The notes under the pieces: generated by a model
What the model was told of the DNA's origin: nothing
The model's database searches: none
What the model saw: the letters and a program-made list of their open reading frames with translations, nothing else
Assembly (NCBI RefSeq): GCF_042681025.1
Contig: NZ_JBHUER010000010.1
Span: forward strand, 62,001 to 126,000
Length of the DNA: 64,000 nucleotides
Source: Methylopila henanensis
Lineage (GTDB): Bacteria; Pseudomonadota; Alphaproteobacteria; Rhizobiales; Methylopilaceae
Direction: 5' to 3'
Shown here: positions 34,641 to 42,655 of the stretch, in pieces
Numbering within the stretch: the stretch's first letter is position 1
How the letters are laid out: every line of letters begins with the position of its first letter
Made by a program: the position numbers and the translations under genes

Positions 34641-35900
34641 ATGTCGACCGACCGGTATTCGATCTTTTCCGTGCTCCGCGAGGCGCTTCGCGGCCACACC
34701 GGCTGGAAGCCGGCCTGGCGCGAGCCCGAGCCGAAGGCGGAGTACGACATCGTCATCGTCGGCGGCGGCGGCCACGGCCTCGCGACCGCGCACTACCTCG
34801 GCAGGGTCCACGGCATCACCAACGTCGCGGTGGTGGAGAAGGGCTGGGTCGGCGGCGGCAATGTGGGCCGCAACACCACGATCGTGCGCTCGAACTACCT
34901 GCTGCCGGGCAACACGCCGTTCTACGAACACTCGATGAAGCTCTGGGAGGATCTGGAGCAGGACCTGAACTACAACGCGATGGTGAGCCAGCGCGGCGTC
35001 GTGAACCTGTTCCATTCCGACGGCCAGCGCGACGCCTACGCCCGCCGCGGCAACGCCATGCGCCTGCACGGCGTCGACGCCGAGCTGCTGGACGCGGCCG
35101 AGCTCAAGCGCATCCTGCCGATGCTTGACTTCGACAACGCGCGCTTCCCCATCAAGGGCGGCCTGCGCCAGCGCCGCGGCGGCACGGTGCGGCACGACGC
35201 GGTCGCCTGGGGCTACGCCCGCGCCGCCGACGGCCGCGGCGTCGACATCATCCAGAACTGCGAGGTCACCGGCTTCCGGATCGAGGCCGGCCGCATCCTC
35301 GGCGTCGAGACCACCCGCGGCTTCATCGGCGCGAAGAAGGTCGGCCTCGCCTGCGCCGGCAACTCCTCGCGCGTCGCCGCCATGGCGGGGCTCAGGCTGC
35401 CGATCGAGAGCCACGTGCTGCAGGCCTTCGTATCGGAGGGGATCAAGCCCTTCATCGACACGGTCTGCACCTTCGGCGCCGGCCACTTCTACATCTCGCA
35501 GTCGGACAAGGGCGGCCTCGTCTTCGGCGGCGACATCGACGGCTACAACTCCTACGCCCAGCGCGGAAACCTGCCGACGATCGAGGACGTGGCGGAAGGC
35601 GGTATGGCGCTGATGCCCGCGATCGGCCGCGTGAAGCTTCTCCGGCACTGGGGCGGGATCATGGACATGTCGATGGACGGCTCGCCGATCATCGACCGCA
35701 CGCCGGTCGAGGGCCTCTACCTCAACGCCGGCTGGTGCTACGGCGGCTTCAAGGCGACGCCGGCCTCGGGCTGGTGCTTCGCGCACCTGCTCGCGACCGA
35801 CGCGCCGCACGAGGTCGCGGCCGCCTACCGGCTCGACCGCTTCGCCACCGGCCATCTGATCGACGAAAAGGGCGTCGGCGCCCAGCCGAACCTGCACTGA
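34641..35900 (+). CDS. mgdA: N-methylglutamate dehydrogenase subunit A (sarcosine oxidase beta-like)
   Basis: 419 residues from ATG 34641. Flavoprotein that oxidises the N-methyl group of N-methylglutamate to give glutamate and a C1 unit. FAD motif YDIVIVGGGGHGLATAHYL (about 36-53). RGGTVRHDAVAWGYAR with H185 matches the covalent-FMN histidine of heterotetrameric sarcosine oxidase beta. DGSPIIDRTPVEGLYLNAGWCYGGFKATPASG is the conserved C-terminal FAD contact. First gene of mgdABCD. The assignment to N-methylglutamate rather than sarcosine rests on linkage to mgsABC and gmaS. Confidence 0.88.
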   Translation: MSTDRYSIFSVLREALRGHTGWKPAWREPEPKAEYDIVIVGGGGHGLATAHYLGRVHGITNVAVVEKGWVGGGNVGRNTTIVRSNYLLPGNTPFYEHSMKLWEDLEQDLNYNAMVSQRGVVNLFHSDGQRDAYARRGNAMRLHGVDAELLDAAELKRILPMLDFDNARFPIKGGLRQRRGGTVRHDAVAWGYARAADGRGVDIIQNCEVTGFRIEAGRILGVETTRGFIGAKKVGLACAGNSSRVAAMAGLRLPIESHVLQAFVSEGIKPFIDTVCTFGAGHFYISQSDKGGLVFGGDIDGYNSYAQRGNLPTIEDVAEGGMALMPAIGRVKLLRHWGGIMDMSMDGSPIIDRTPVEGLYLNAGWCYGGFKATPASGWCFAHLLATDAPHEVAAAYRLDRFATGHLIDEKGVGAQPNLH

Positions 35901-35910
35901 GGCTCGACCC

Positions 35911-36198
35911 ATGCGCATTCCCTGCCCCTATTGCGGCGTCCGCGGCGTGGACGAGTTCTCCTATCTCGGCGACGCCAGCCTGACCCGTCCCGACCCGGCC
36001 GCGCCCGGCGCGGAGGTCGCGTTCCACGACTACGTCTATCTCCGCGACAACCCGGCCGGTCCGCACCGCGAGCTGTGGCAGCACGCCAGCGGCTGCCAGT
36101 CCTGGCTGGTGGTGACCCGCGACACCCGCACCCACGCCATCGAGCTGGTCGAAGCCGCCCGCGACGTGGCGGCGGCGCGTGGCTCCGGAGCCGAATGA
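35911..36198 (+). CDS. mgdB: N-methylglutamate dehydrogenase subunit B (sarcosine oxidase delta-like)
   Basis: 95 residues, the normal size for the SoxD family. The zinc ligands are visible: C5 and C8 in MRIPCPYCGVRG and the later ASGCQSW with HxIEL. RELWQHASGCQSWLVVTRDT is the family signature. It lies 10 bases after mgdA and overlaps mgdC by 4 bases. Confidence 0.92.
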   Translation: MRIPCPYCGVRGVDEFSYLGDASLTRPDPAAPGAEVAFHDYVYLRDNPAGPHRELWQHASGCQSWLVVTRDTRTHAIELVEAARDVAAARGSGAE

Positions 36199-39179
36199 TG
36201 TCCCAGCCGAACCGCCTCGCCTCCGGCGGCCTGATCGACCGGACGCGCCCGCTCGCCTTCACCTTCGACGGCCGGACCTATTCCGGCCACCCCGGCGACA
36301 CCCTCGCCTCGGCGCTGCTCGCGAACGGCGTCACGCTCGTCGGGCGGTCGTTCAAGTACCACCGCCCCCGCGGCGTGCTGACGGCTGGCTCCGAGGAGCC
36401 GAACGCGCTCGTGGAGCTCCGGACCGGCGCGCGGCGCGAGCCGAACGTGAAGGCGACGGTGGCCGAGCTCTACGCCGGGCTCGAGGCCAGCAGCCAGAAC
36501 CGCTTTCCGTCGCTCGCCTTCGATCTGCTGGCGGTGAACCAGCTGGCCTCGCCGGTGTTCGTGGCGGGGTTCTACTACAAGACCTTCATGTGGCCGGCGA
36601 AGCTGTGGGAGAGGCTCTACGAGCCTCTGATCCGCCGCGCCGCGGGTCTCGGCCGCGCGGCGGAAGCCGCCGATCCCGACGCCTATGAGAAGACCACCGC
36701 CCATTGCGACGTGCTGGTGATCGGAGGCGGCCCGGCCGGCCTCGCCGCGGCGCTCGCCGCGGGACGCTCAGGCGCGCGGGTGATCCTCGCCGACGAGGAC
36801 TTCGCGCTCGGCGGACGGCTGATCGCCGAGCGGCGGGAACTCGGCGGCCAAAGCGCGGCGCGCTGGGCCGAGGAGGCCGAGGCGGAGCTCGCGAGCTTAC
36901 CCGAGGTGACCGTGCTCAGGCGCACCTCCGTGCTCGGGGCCTATGACGGCGGCGTCTACGGCGCGGTCGAGCGGGTCTCCGACCACCTGCGCGAGCCGGC
37001 GCAGCATCAGCCGCGTCAGCGCTTCTGGCGCATCGTCGCGAAGCGCGCCGTGCTCGCCGCCGGCGCGCTGGAGCGGCCGATCGCCTTCGGCGGCAACGAC
37101 ACCCCGGGCGTGATGTTCGCCGGCGCGGTCCGCGCCTACCTCAACCGCTACGGCGTCGCGCCGGGCCGGCGCGCGGTGGTCTACGCCAACAACGACGACG
37201 CCGCCCGCACCGTGGCGGACCTGAACGCCGCCGGCTGCGAGGTCGTGGCGGTGGTCGACGCGCGCGGCGACAGCCCAGCGCTGCATGCGGCGGCGCGGGC
37301 CGCCGGCGCCCTGCTGGTCTTCGGCGGCGCGGTGGCGCGGGCCTATGGCGGCCAGAGCGTCAAGGGCTGCGAGATCGTCGACGCCCGCGGCGGAAGCTTC
37401 AACGTCGCCTGCGATCTCGTCGCGGTGTCGGGCGGCTGGAACCCCACGATCCACCTCACCACCCATCTCGGCGGACGGCCGCAGTGGCGGGACGACCTCG
37501 CCGCGTTCGCGCCGGGCGGGACGCCTCCCGGCATGACGGTCGTCGGCGCGGCCGCCGGCGCCTTCGGCCTCGGCGAGGCGCTCGCCGCCGGCGGACGGGC
37601 GGGCGCGGAGGCCGCGAACGACTGCGGCTTCTCGGGCGGGACCTTCGATCCGCCGCGCGCCGACGACGATTCCGGCGAGACCCGCGGGCTCGGGCCGTGG
37701 CGCGTTCCGGCGAAGCGCGGCAAGGCCTTCGTCGACTTCCAGAACGACGTCACGGTCAAGGACGTCGAGCTCGCGGCCCGCGAGGGCTTCCGTTCGGTCG
37801 AGCACCTGAAGCGCTACACCACGCTCGGCATGGCGACCGACCAGGGCAAGACCGCGAACGTCGTCGGCCTCGCGCTGATGGCGGAGATCACCGGCAGGTC
37901 GATCCCCGCGACGGGCCTCACGCTGACGCGGCCGCCCTTCACCCCGGTCGCGCTCGGAGCGCTCGGCGGCGCGCACCGGGGCAAGGAGTTCAAGCCGACT
38001 CGCCTGCCGCCCTCGCATTTCTGGGCCGAGGAGCAGGGCGCCGTGTTCGTCGAGACGGGGCTCTGGATGCGCGCGGCCTACTTCCCGCGGGCCGGCGAGA
38101 CCGACTGGCTCGAGACGACCATCCGGGAGGTGAACACCGTCCGCAACAAGGTCGGCGTCTACGACGCCTCGACGCTAGGCAAGATCGACGTGCAAGGCGC
38201 GGACGCCGGCGCTTTCCTCGACCATGTGTACATCAACACCTTCTCCACGATGCCGATCGGCAAGGCGCGGTACGGGCTGATGCTGCGCGAGGACGGGATC
38301 GCGATGGACGACGGCACCGTCGCCCGCCTCGGCGAGACGCACTACTACGTCACCACCTCGACGGCGCACGCCGCGAGCGCGATGCGGCATCTCGAATATT
38401 GCCGGCAGTGGCTGTTCCCGCATCTCGACGTCCACCTGTCGTCGATCACCGACCAGTGGGCGAAATACGCGATCGCGGGGCCCCGCTCGCGCGACGTGGT
38501 GGCGGCGCTGGCGGACGACGGCTTCGACGTTTCCGACGCCGGCCTGCCCTATCTCGGCGTCAAGGAGCTGACGGTGTGCGGCGGGACCAGGGCCCGGCTG
38601 TTCCGGCTCTCCTTCTCCGGCGAGATGGCGTTCGAGCTCGCGGTCCCCGCGCGCTACGGCGACGCGCTGATCCGGGCGATCATGGCGGCGGGCGAGCCCT
38701 TCGGCATCTGCCCCTACGGCGCCGAGGCGCTGTCGGTCATGCGCATCGAGAAGGGCCACGCCGCGGCGGCCGAGCTGAACGGCCAGACCACGGCGGCCGA
38801 TCTCGGCCTCGGCGGCATGATGTCGAAGAAGAAGGACTGCATCGGCAAGGTGCTGAGCCAGCGCGAGGGCCTCGCCGATCCGGCGCGGCCGCGGCTCGTC
38901 GGCTTCAAGCCGGTCGACCGCTCCCAGCGGCTCCGGGGCGGCGCGCACTTCGTCGCGCGCGGCGCGGCCGTCACCGCCGCCAACGACGAGGGCTACATGA
39001 CCTCCGTCGCCTATTCTCCCTCGAACGGCTGCTGGGTCGGCCTCGGTTTCCTCGCGCGCGGCCAGGAGCGGATCGGCGAGATCGTCCGCGCCGTGGACCC
39101 GGTGCGCGACGGCGACGTCGAGGTCGAGGTGGTCGCTCCCGTCTTCGTCGATCCGGAAGGAGTCCGCGTCCGTGGCTGA
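36195..39179 (+). CDS. mgdC: N-methylglutamate dehydrogenase subunit C (sarcosine oxidase alpha-like)
   Basis: 994 residues from ATG 36195 (overlapping the mgdB stop; a second ATG follows directly). Order of parts: N-terminal 2Fe-2S-like fold without cluster Cys (FTFDGRTYSGHPGDTLASALLANG), NAD-binding DVLVIGGGPAGLAAALAAGRSG (about 170-190), then from about residue 600 a GcvT/aminomethyltransferase domain (VNTVRNKVGVYDASTLGKIDVQG, SGEMAFELAVPARYGDAL). This domain transfers the C1 unit to tetrahydrofolate, giving methylene-THF. Largest subunit of the heterotetramer. Confidence 0.92.
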   Translation: MMSQPNRLASGGLIDRTRPLAFTFDGRTYSGHPGDTLASALLANGVTLVGRSFKYHRPRGVLTAGSEEPNALVELRTGARREPNVKATVAELYAGLEASSQNRFPSLAFDLLAVNQLASPVFVAGFYYKTFMWPAKLWERLYEPLIRRAAGLGRAAEAADPDAYEKTTAHCDVLVIGGGPAGLAAALAAGRSGARVILADEDFALGGRLIAERRELGGQSAARWAEEAEAELASLPEVTVLRRTSVLGAYDGGVYGAVERVSDHLREPAQHQPRQRFWRIVAKRAVLAAGALERPIAFGGNDTPGVMFAGAVRAYLNRYGVAPGRRAVVYANNDDAARTVADLNAAGCEVVAVVDARGDSPALHAAARAAGALLVFGGAVARAYGGQSVKGCEIVDARGGSFNVACDLVAVSGGWNPTIHLTTHLGGRPQWRDDLAAFAPGGTPPGMTVVGAAAGAFGLGEALAAGGRAGAEAANDCGFSGGTFDPPRADDDSGETRGLGPWRVPAKRGKAFVDFQNDVTVKDVELAAREGFRSVEHLKRYTTLGMATDQGKTANVVGLALMAEITGRSIPATGLTLTRPPFTPVALGALGGAHRGKEFKPTRLPPSHFWAEEQGAVFVETGLWMRAAYFPRAGETDWLETTIREVNTVRNKVGVYDASTLGKIDVQGADAGAFLDHVYINTFSTMPIGKARYGLMLREDGIAMDDGTVARLGETHYYVTTSTAHAASAMRHLEYCRQWLFPHLDVHLSSITDQWAKYAIAGPRSRDVVAALADDGFDVSDAGLPYLGVKELTVCGGTRARLFRLSFSGEMAFELAVPARYGDALIRAIMAAGEPFGICPYGAEALSVMRIEKGHAAAAELNGQTTAADLGLGGMMSKKKDCIGKVLSQREGLADPARPRLVGFKPVDRSQRLRGGAHFVARGAAVTAANDEGYMTSVAYSPSNGCWVGLGFLARGQERIGEIVRAVDPVRDGDVEVEVVAPVFVDPEGVRVRG

Positions 39180-39750
39180 GCCCCTCGTCGCCCGTTCGGC
39201 GCTCCGGCCGCACGTCGCCCCTAACGTCTCCGCCGCCGGAGCGCCCGGCGTCACGCTGCGGGAGGTCGAGAACCTGACCCTCGCCTCCGTCGCGGCCCTG
39301 AGGGGGCGCGAGGCGGAGCTCGTCCAGGCGGTGCGCGCCGCCTACGGCCTCGATCTCCCGACCGGACCGGCGCGGGTGGCTTCGGGCGAGGTCGCCTTCG
39401 TCGGCGCAGGACCCGGCAAATGGCTGGCCGTGTCATCCGCTCCGACCGACTTCTCCACGCTGCCGGCGGCGGTCGCCGACCAGTCGGACGGCCGAACGGT
39501 GCTGCGCGTCTCCGGCCCGAAGGCGCGGGAGACGCTCGCCACGCTGATCCAGCTCGACCTGCATCCGAGGACGTTCGGGCCCGGCGACGCCGCCATGACC
39601 CACGCCGCCTCGATCGCGGTCCACCTCTGGCAGGTCGACGACGCGCCGACCTACGAGATCGCGACGTTCCGCACCTTCGCAGCCACGCTTTGGCGCTGGA
39701 TCGTCGAGGCGGGGCAGGCCCGCGGGCTCGACGCCCGAGCGGAGGACTGA
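39172..39750 (+). CDS. mgdD: N-methylglutamate dehydrogenase subunit D (sarcosine oxidase gamma-like)
   Basis: 192 residues from GTG 39172, which overlaps the end of mgdC by 8 bases. GcvT-like small subunit: GPGKWLAVS, DQSDGRTVLRVSGPKARETLATLIQLDLHPRTF, and MTHAASIAVHLWQVDDAPTYEIATFRTFAATLWRWI. The final gene of mgdABCD; it stops 10 bases before the convergent SMR transporter gene. Confidence 0.9.
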   Translation: MAEPLVARSALRPHVAPNVSAAGAPGVTLREVENLTLASVAALRGREAELVQAVRAAYGLDLPTGPARVASGEVAFVGAGPGKWLAVSSAPTDFSTLPAAVADQSDGRTVLRVSGPKARETLATLIQLDLHPRTFGPGDAAMTHAASIAVHLWQVDDAPTYEIATFRTFAATLWRWIVEAGQARGLDARAED

Positions 39751-39760
39751 GCGCGCAGGC

Positions 39761-40075
39761 TCAGCCCGCGATCTTCAGCCCGACGACGCCGGCCAGGATC
39801 AGCCCGATGCAGCCGATCCGCGCCGCCGTCGCGGGCTCGCCGAACACCGCCATGCCGAAGATGGTCGTGCCCACCACGCCGATTCCGGTCCACGCCGCAT
39901 AGCCGATCCCGATCGGCAGCGTCCTCAGCGCCAGCCCGAGCAGCGTGAGGCTGCAGGCGATCGAGATCACGGTGACGACGGTCGGGACGAGCTTCGTGAA
40001 GCCTTCGGAATATTTCAGCCCCATCGCCCAGACGATCTCCATGAGGCCCGCCGCCAGCAGGTAGACCCATCCCAT
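39761..40075 (-). CDS. SMR-family exporter, SugE/Gdx type
   Basis: 104 residues from ATG 40075 (GAGGAG 7 bases upstream; the longer ATG at 40090 overlaps that ribosome site). Four helices. The N-terminal MEIVWAMGLKYSEGFT and WTGIGVVGTTIFGMAVFGE are features of the SugE/Gdx branch, known for guanidinium export, rather than EmrE. The conserved Glu lies in TM1 (LMEIVWA). It lies between mgdD and the XRE regulator on the opposite strand. No guanidine riboswitch motif (tandem ACGR hairpins) is visible upstream. It may export a toxic methylated amine or guanidinium (inference). Confidence 0.85.
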   Translation of the reverse strand: MGWVYLLAAGLMEIVWAMGLKYSEGFTKLVPTVVTVISIACSLTLLGLALRTLPIGIGYAAWTGIGVVGTTIFGMAVFGEPATAARIGCIGLILAGVVGLKIAG

Positions 40076-40176
40076 CACGCTACTCCTCATGCTTAGAACC
40101 GCTCCCCGGCGCGCGGAGGTTGCGGCGTCGGCGCGCTTGTCGAAGCCCTGCGCCTTTCGCTAGCCTTTGCGGAAAG

Positions 40177-40191
40177 TTTCCTGAGAGGAAA
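40177..40191. promoter_or_regulatory. Operator candidate 1: TTTCCT-GAG-AGGAAA
   Basis: A perfect 6-bp inverted repeat with a 3-bp centre, overlapping the ribosome site of the XRE-cupin gene (start 40197). Related sites lie before mgsA and before the permease/dmm operon. Autoregulation is inferred. Confidence 0.5.
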
Positions 40192-40196
40192 GCGCC

Positions 40197-40874
40197 ATGG
40201 TTCGCAAGTCCACATCCGCGGCGGCGGCCGTTCCCGCGGACGAGGCCGCGCCGGGCGCGGAGGACGTCTACGTCACCGGCTCCGGCGCGCCTGCGGCCAT
40301 GGAGCGGCGCACGCTGGAGCAGGCGATCGGCCTGCAGATCCGGCACCACCGCAAGCTGATGGGGCTGACGGTCGCGGAGCTCGCCGCGGCGGCGAGCGTC
40401 TCCACCGGCATGCTGTCGAAGATCGAGAACGGCCAGATCTCGCCGTCGCTCGGCACGCTCCAGACGCTGGCTTCGGCGCTCAACATGCCGATAAGCCTGC
40501 TGTTTTCGGAGTTCGAGGAGCGGCGCGACTGCTCCTATGTGCCGGCGGGCCAGGGCGTCGTGATTCAGCGGCGGGGGACCAAGGTCGGCCACCAGTACGA
40601 ACTGCTGGGCCACATGCTGGGCGGGGCGATCGCCTGCGAGCCCTATCTGATCACCCTGACCGAGGACGCCGCGCCCTACACCGCCTTCCAGCACGAAGGC
40701 ACAGAGCTGATCTACATGCTGAGCGGAGAAGTGATCTACGCCCACGCCGGCAACAGCTACCACCTCAAGCCCGGCGATTCGCTGCTGTTCGATTCCGGCG
40801 CCCCGCACGGGCCAGAGCGGCTGCTGGTGAAGCCGATGACCTATCTATCGGTCATCATGTACGAAAAGGACTGA
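40197..40874 (+). CDS. XRE-family regulator with C-terminal cupin
   Basis: 225 residues. N-terminal HTH_XRE (about 40-100): RHHRKLMGLTVAELAAAASVSTGMLSKIENGQISPSLGTL. C-terminal cupin (about 140-222): FQHEGTELIYMLSGEVIYAHAGNSYHLKPGDSLLFDSGAPHG. The cupin usually binds the small-molecule inducer. AGAGGAAA precedes the ATG. It lies directly upstream of mgsABC in the same direction (140-base gap), so it probably controls methylamine assimilation genes, sensing methylamine, glutamate or gamma-glutamylmethylamide (inference). Confidence 0.92.
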   Translation: MVRKSTSAAAAVPADEAAPGAEDVYVTGSGAPAAMERRTLEQAIGLQIRHHRKLMGLTVAELAAAASVSTGMLSKIENGQISPSLGTLQTLASALNMPISLLFSEFEERRDCSYVPAGQGVVIQRRGTKVGHQYELLGHMLGGAIACEPYLITLTEDAAPYTAFQHEGTELIYMLSGEVIYAHAGNSYHLKPGDSLLFDSGAPHGPERLLVKPMTYLSVIMYEKD

Positions 40875-40904
40875 CGCGCGGCCTGCTTCGAAGCCGCCAG
40901 CGAG

Positions 40905-40919
40905 TTTCCTCACAAGAAT
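40905..40919. promoter_or_regulatory. Operator candidate 2: TTTCCT-CAC-AAGAAT
   Basis: It matches the left half of candidate 1 exactly and its right half at four of six bases, with the same spacing. It lies 16 bases upstream of a -35-like TTGACG before mgsA. Confidence 0.45.
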
Positions 40920-40935
40920 TATTTTTTCATATCGA

Positions 40936-40964
40936 TTGACGCGCCCGCGACGCCCGGATAGCGT
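40936..40964 (+). promoter_or_regulatory. Putative promoter of mgsABC
   Basis: TTGACG (40936-40941), a 17-base spacer, and TAGCGT (40959-40964), 50 bases before the mgsA start. The -35 is good; the -10 matches weakly. Confidence 0.4.
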
Positions 40965-41014
40965 CCGTTCTCGAAAGCCAAGTGAGCCTCGAGCAAACGG
41001 AGCGCGCCGAAATC

Positions 41015-41905
41015 ATGTGCGGCATCGTCGGACTTTTTCTGAAGGACAAGGCGCTTGAGCCGAAGCTTGGCGAACTGCTGAGCGGCATGCTCGAGATCAT
41101 GACCGACCGCGGCCCGGATTCGGCCGGTTTCGCGGTCTACGGCGCCGGCGCGCCGGACGAGGTGAAGCTGACCCTGCGCGCGGCCGAGGGCTACGACTTC
41201 GCCGGCCTCGCGGCGAAGCTCGGCGACGGCGTCGGCCTCAGCGCGCGCGCCACCCACGCCGTCCTGACGCTGCCGGCCGGCCGCGAGGCCGAAGTCCGCG
41301 CGGCGCTCGCCAAGGTCGCGCCCGAGGTCACGGTCGTCGGCGCCGGGTCGCGCATGGAGCTCTACAAGGAGGTCGGCCTGCCGAGCGACGTCGCCGTCCG
41401 GTTCAAGCTCGCCGAGATGTCGGGCACCCACGGCATCGGCCACACCCGCATGGCGACCGAGAGCGCCGTGACCACGAACGGCGCGCATCCGTTCTCGACC
41501 GGGGCCGACCAGTGCCTCGTGCACAACGGCTCGCTGTCGAACCACCGCACCGTGCGCCGCGACCTCGAGCGCGCGGGCGTCGCGATCCAGACCGACAACG
41601 ACAGCGAAGTCGCCGCCGGCTACCTGTCGTGGCGCATGCGCGAAGGGCGCTCGCTCGGCGAGGCGCTCGAGGACAGCCTCGGCGATCTCGACGGCTTCTA
41701 CACCTTCGTCGTCGGCACGGAGTCCGGCTTCGGCGTGCTGCGCGACCCGATCGCCTGCAAGCCCGCGGTGATGGCCGAGACCGACCAGTACGTCGCCTTC
41801 GGCTCGGAATACCGCGCGCTCGCCGGCCTGCCCGGCATCGAGAACGCCAAGGTCTGGGAGCCCGAGCCCGCCAAGGTCTATTTCTGGGACCGCGCCGCGG
41901 CCTGA
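41015..41905 (+). CDS. mgsA: N-methylglutamate synthase subunit A (class II glutamine amidotransferase)
   Basis: 296 residues. The start was set at ATG 41015 because the product must begin Met-Cys: MCGIVGLFL exposes the nucleophile Cys of class II (PurF/GltB-type) amidotransferases. GHTRMATESAVTTNGAHPF and LVHNGSLSNHRTVRRDL are the glutamine pocket motifs. It probably acts on gamma-glutamylmethylamide, releasing methylamine for transfer. First gene of mgsABC, whose three parts together correspond to one glutamate synthase large chain. Confidence 0.9.
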   Translation: MCGIVGLFLKDKALEPKLGELLSGMLEIMTDRGPDSAGFAVYGAGAPDEVKLTLRAAEGYDFAGLAAKLGDGVGLSARATHAVLTLPAGREAEVRAALAKVAPEVTVVGAGSRMELYKEVGLPSDVAVRFKLAEMSGTHGIGHTRMATESAVTTNGAHPFSTGADQCLVHNGSLSNHRTVRRDLERAGVAIQTDNDSEVAAGYLSWRMREGRSLGEALEDSLGDLDGFYTFVVGTESGFGVLRDPIACKPAVMAETDQYVAFGSEYRALAGLPGIENAKVWEPEPAKVYFWDRAAA

Positions 41906-41934
41906 GCCCAACTCAGAACAGGGGGAAGCCGCGC

Positions 41935-42642
41935 ATGAACGCGAGCACCAAGAGTCACAGCTTCGATCTGGCGACGGCGAGCGTCCGCGAGCTCAACGCG
42001 GCGCTGCACGCGCTGAAGGACGGGACCAACGCCTCGCTGTGGCAGGTCGCCAATCCGCGCGGCCTGCACGCCATCGCCGCTGGCCTCGACGCGCCGGTGA
42101 CGGTCGAGGTCGACGGTCCCGTCGGCTACTACTGCGGCGGCATGAACAAGCAGGCGACGATCATCGTCCGCGGCGCCGCAGGTGTCGGCGTCGCCGAGAA
42201 CATGATGTCGGGCCGGGTCGAGGTCGCGGGCGACGTCAGCCAGGCGGCCGGCGCCACCGCCCATGGCGGCGCGCTGATCATCGGCGGCGACGCGGGCGCG
42301 CGCTGCGGCATCTCCATGAAGGGCGTCGACATCGTCGTGAAGGGCTCGGTCGGCCACATGTCCGCCTTCATGGCGCAGGCTGGCACCCTGACCGTGTTCG
42401 GCGACGCCGGCGAGGCGCTTGGCGACTCGATCTACGAGGCACGGCTCTACGTCCGCGGCAGCGTGAAGAGCCTCGGAGCCGACTGCGTCGAGAAGGAGAT
42501 GCGCGACGAGCACCGCCAGGAGCTCTACGAGCGCTTCAAGCTCGCGGGCGTGGAGGGCGAGATCGATCCGTCCGACTTCAAGCGTTACGGCTCGGCCCGC
42601 ACGCTCTACCACTTCCACGTCGACAACGCGTCCGCGTACTGA
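41935..42642 (+). CDS. mgsB: N-methylglutamate synthase subunit B (GXGXG domain)
   Basis: 235 residues. Right-handed beta-helix of the glutamate synthase C-terminal GXGXG type: VEVDGPVGYYCGGMNKQATIIVRGAAG, MMSGRVEVAGDVSQAAGATAHGG and GARCGISMKGVDIVVKGSVG. Structural scaffold of the synthase complex. 29 bases after mgsA, 13 bases before mgsC. Confidence 0.92.
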   Translation: MNASTKSHSFDLATASVRELNAALHALKDGTNASLWQVANPRGLHAIAAGLDAPVTVEVDGPVGYYCGGMNKQATIIVRGAAGVGVAENMMSGRVEVAGDVSQAAGATAHGGALIIGGDAGARCGISMKGVDIVVKGSVGHMSAFMAQAGTLTVFGDAGEALGDSIYEARLYVRGSVKSLGADCVEKEMRDEHRQELYERFKLAGVEGEIDPSDFKRYGSARTLYHFHVDNASAY

Positions 42643-42655
42643 GGGACAGACGACG

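Noticed and set aside
34641..39750. Sarcosine oxidase operon soxBDAG
   Set aside because: The subunits are homologous to sarcosine oxidase, but the adjacent mgsABC and gmaS make N-methylglutamate dehydrogenase the better reading. Sarcosine oxidase is not strictly excluded by sequence alone.
40076..40196. Guanidine (mini-ykkC) riboswitch before the SMR gene
   Set aside because: No pair of short hairpins with ACGR loops is visible on the minus strand of this spacer.
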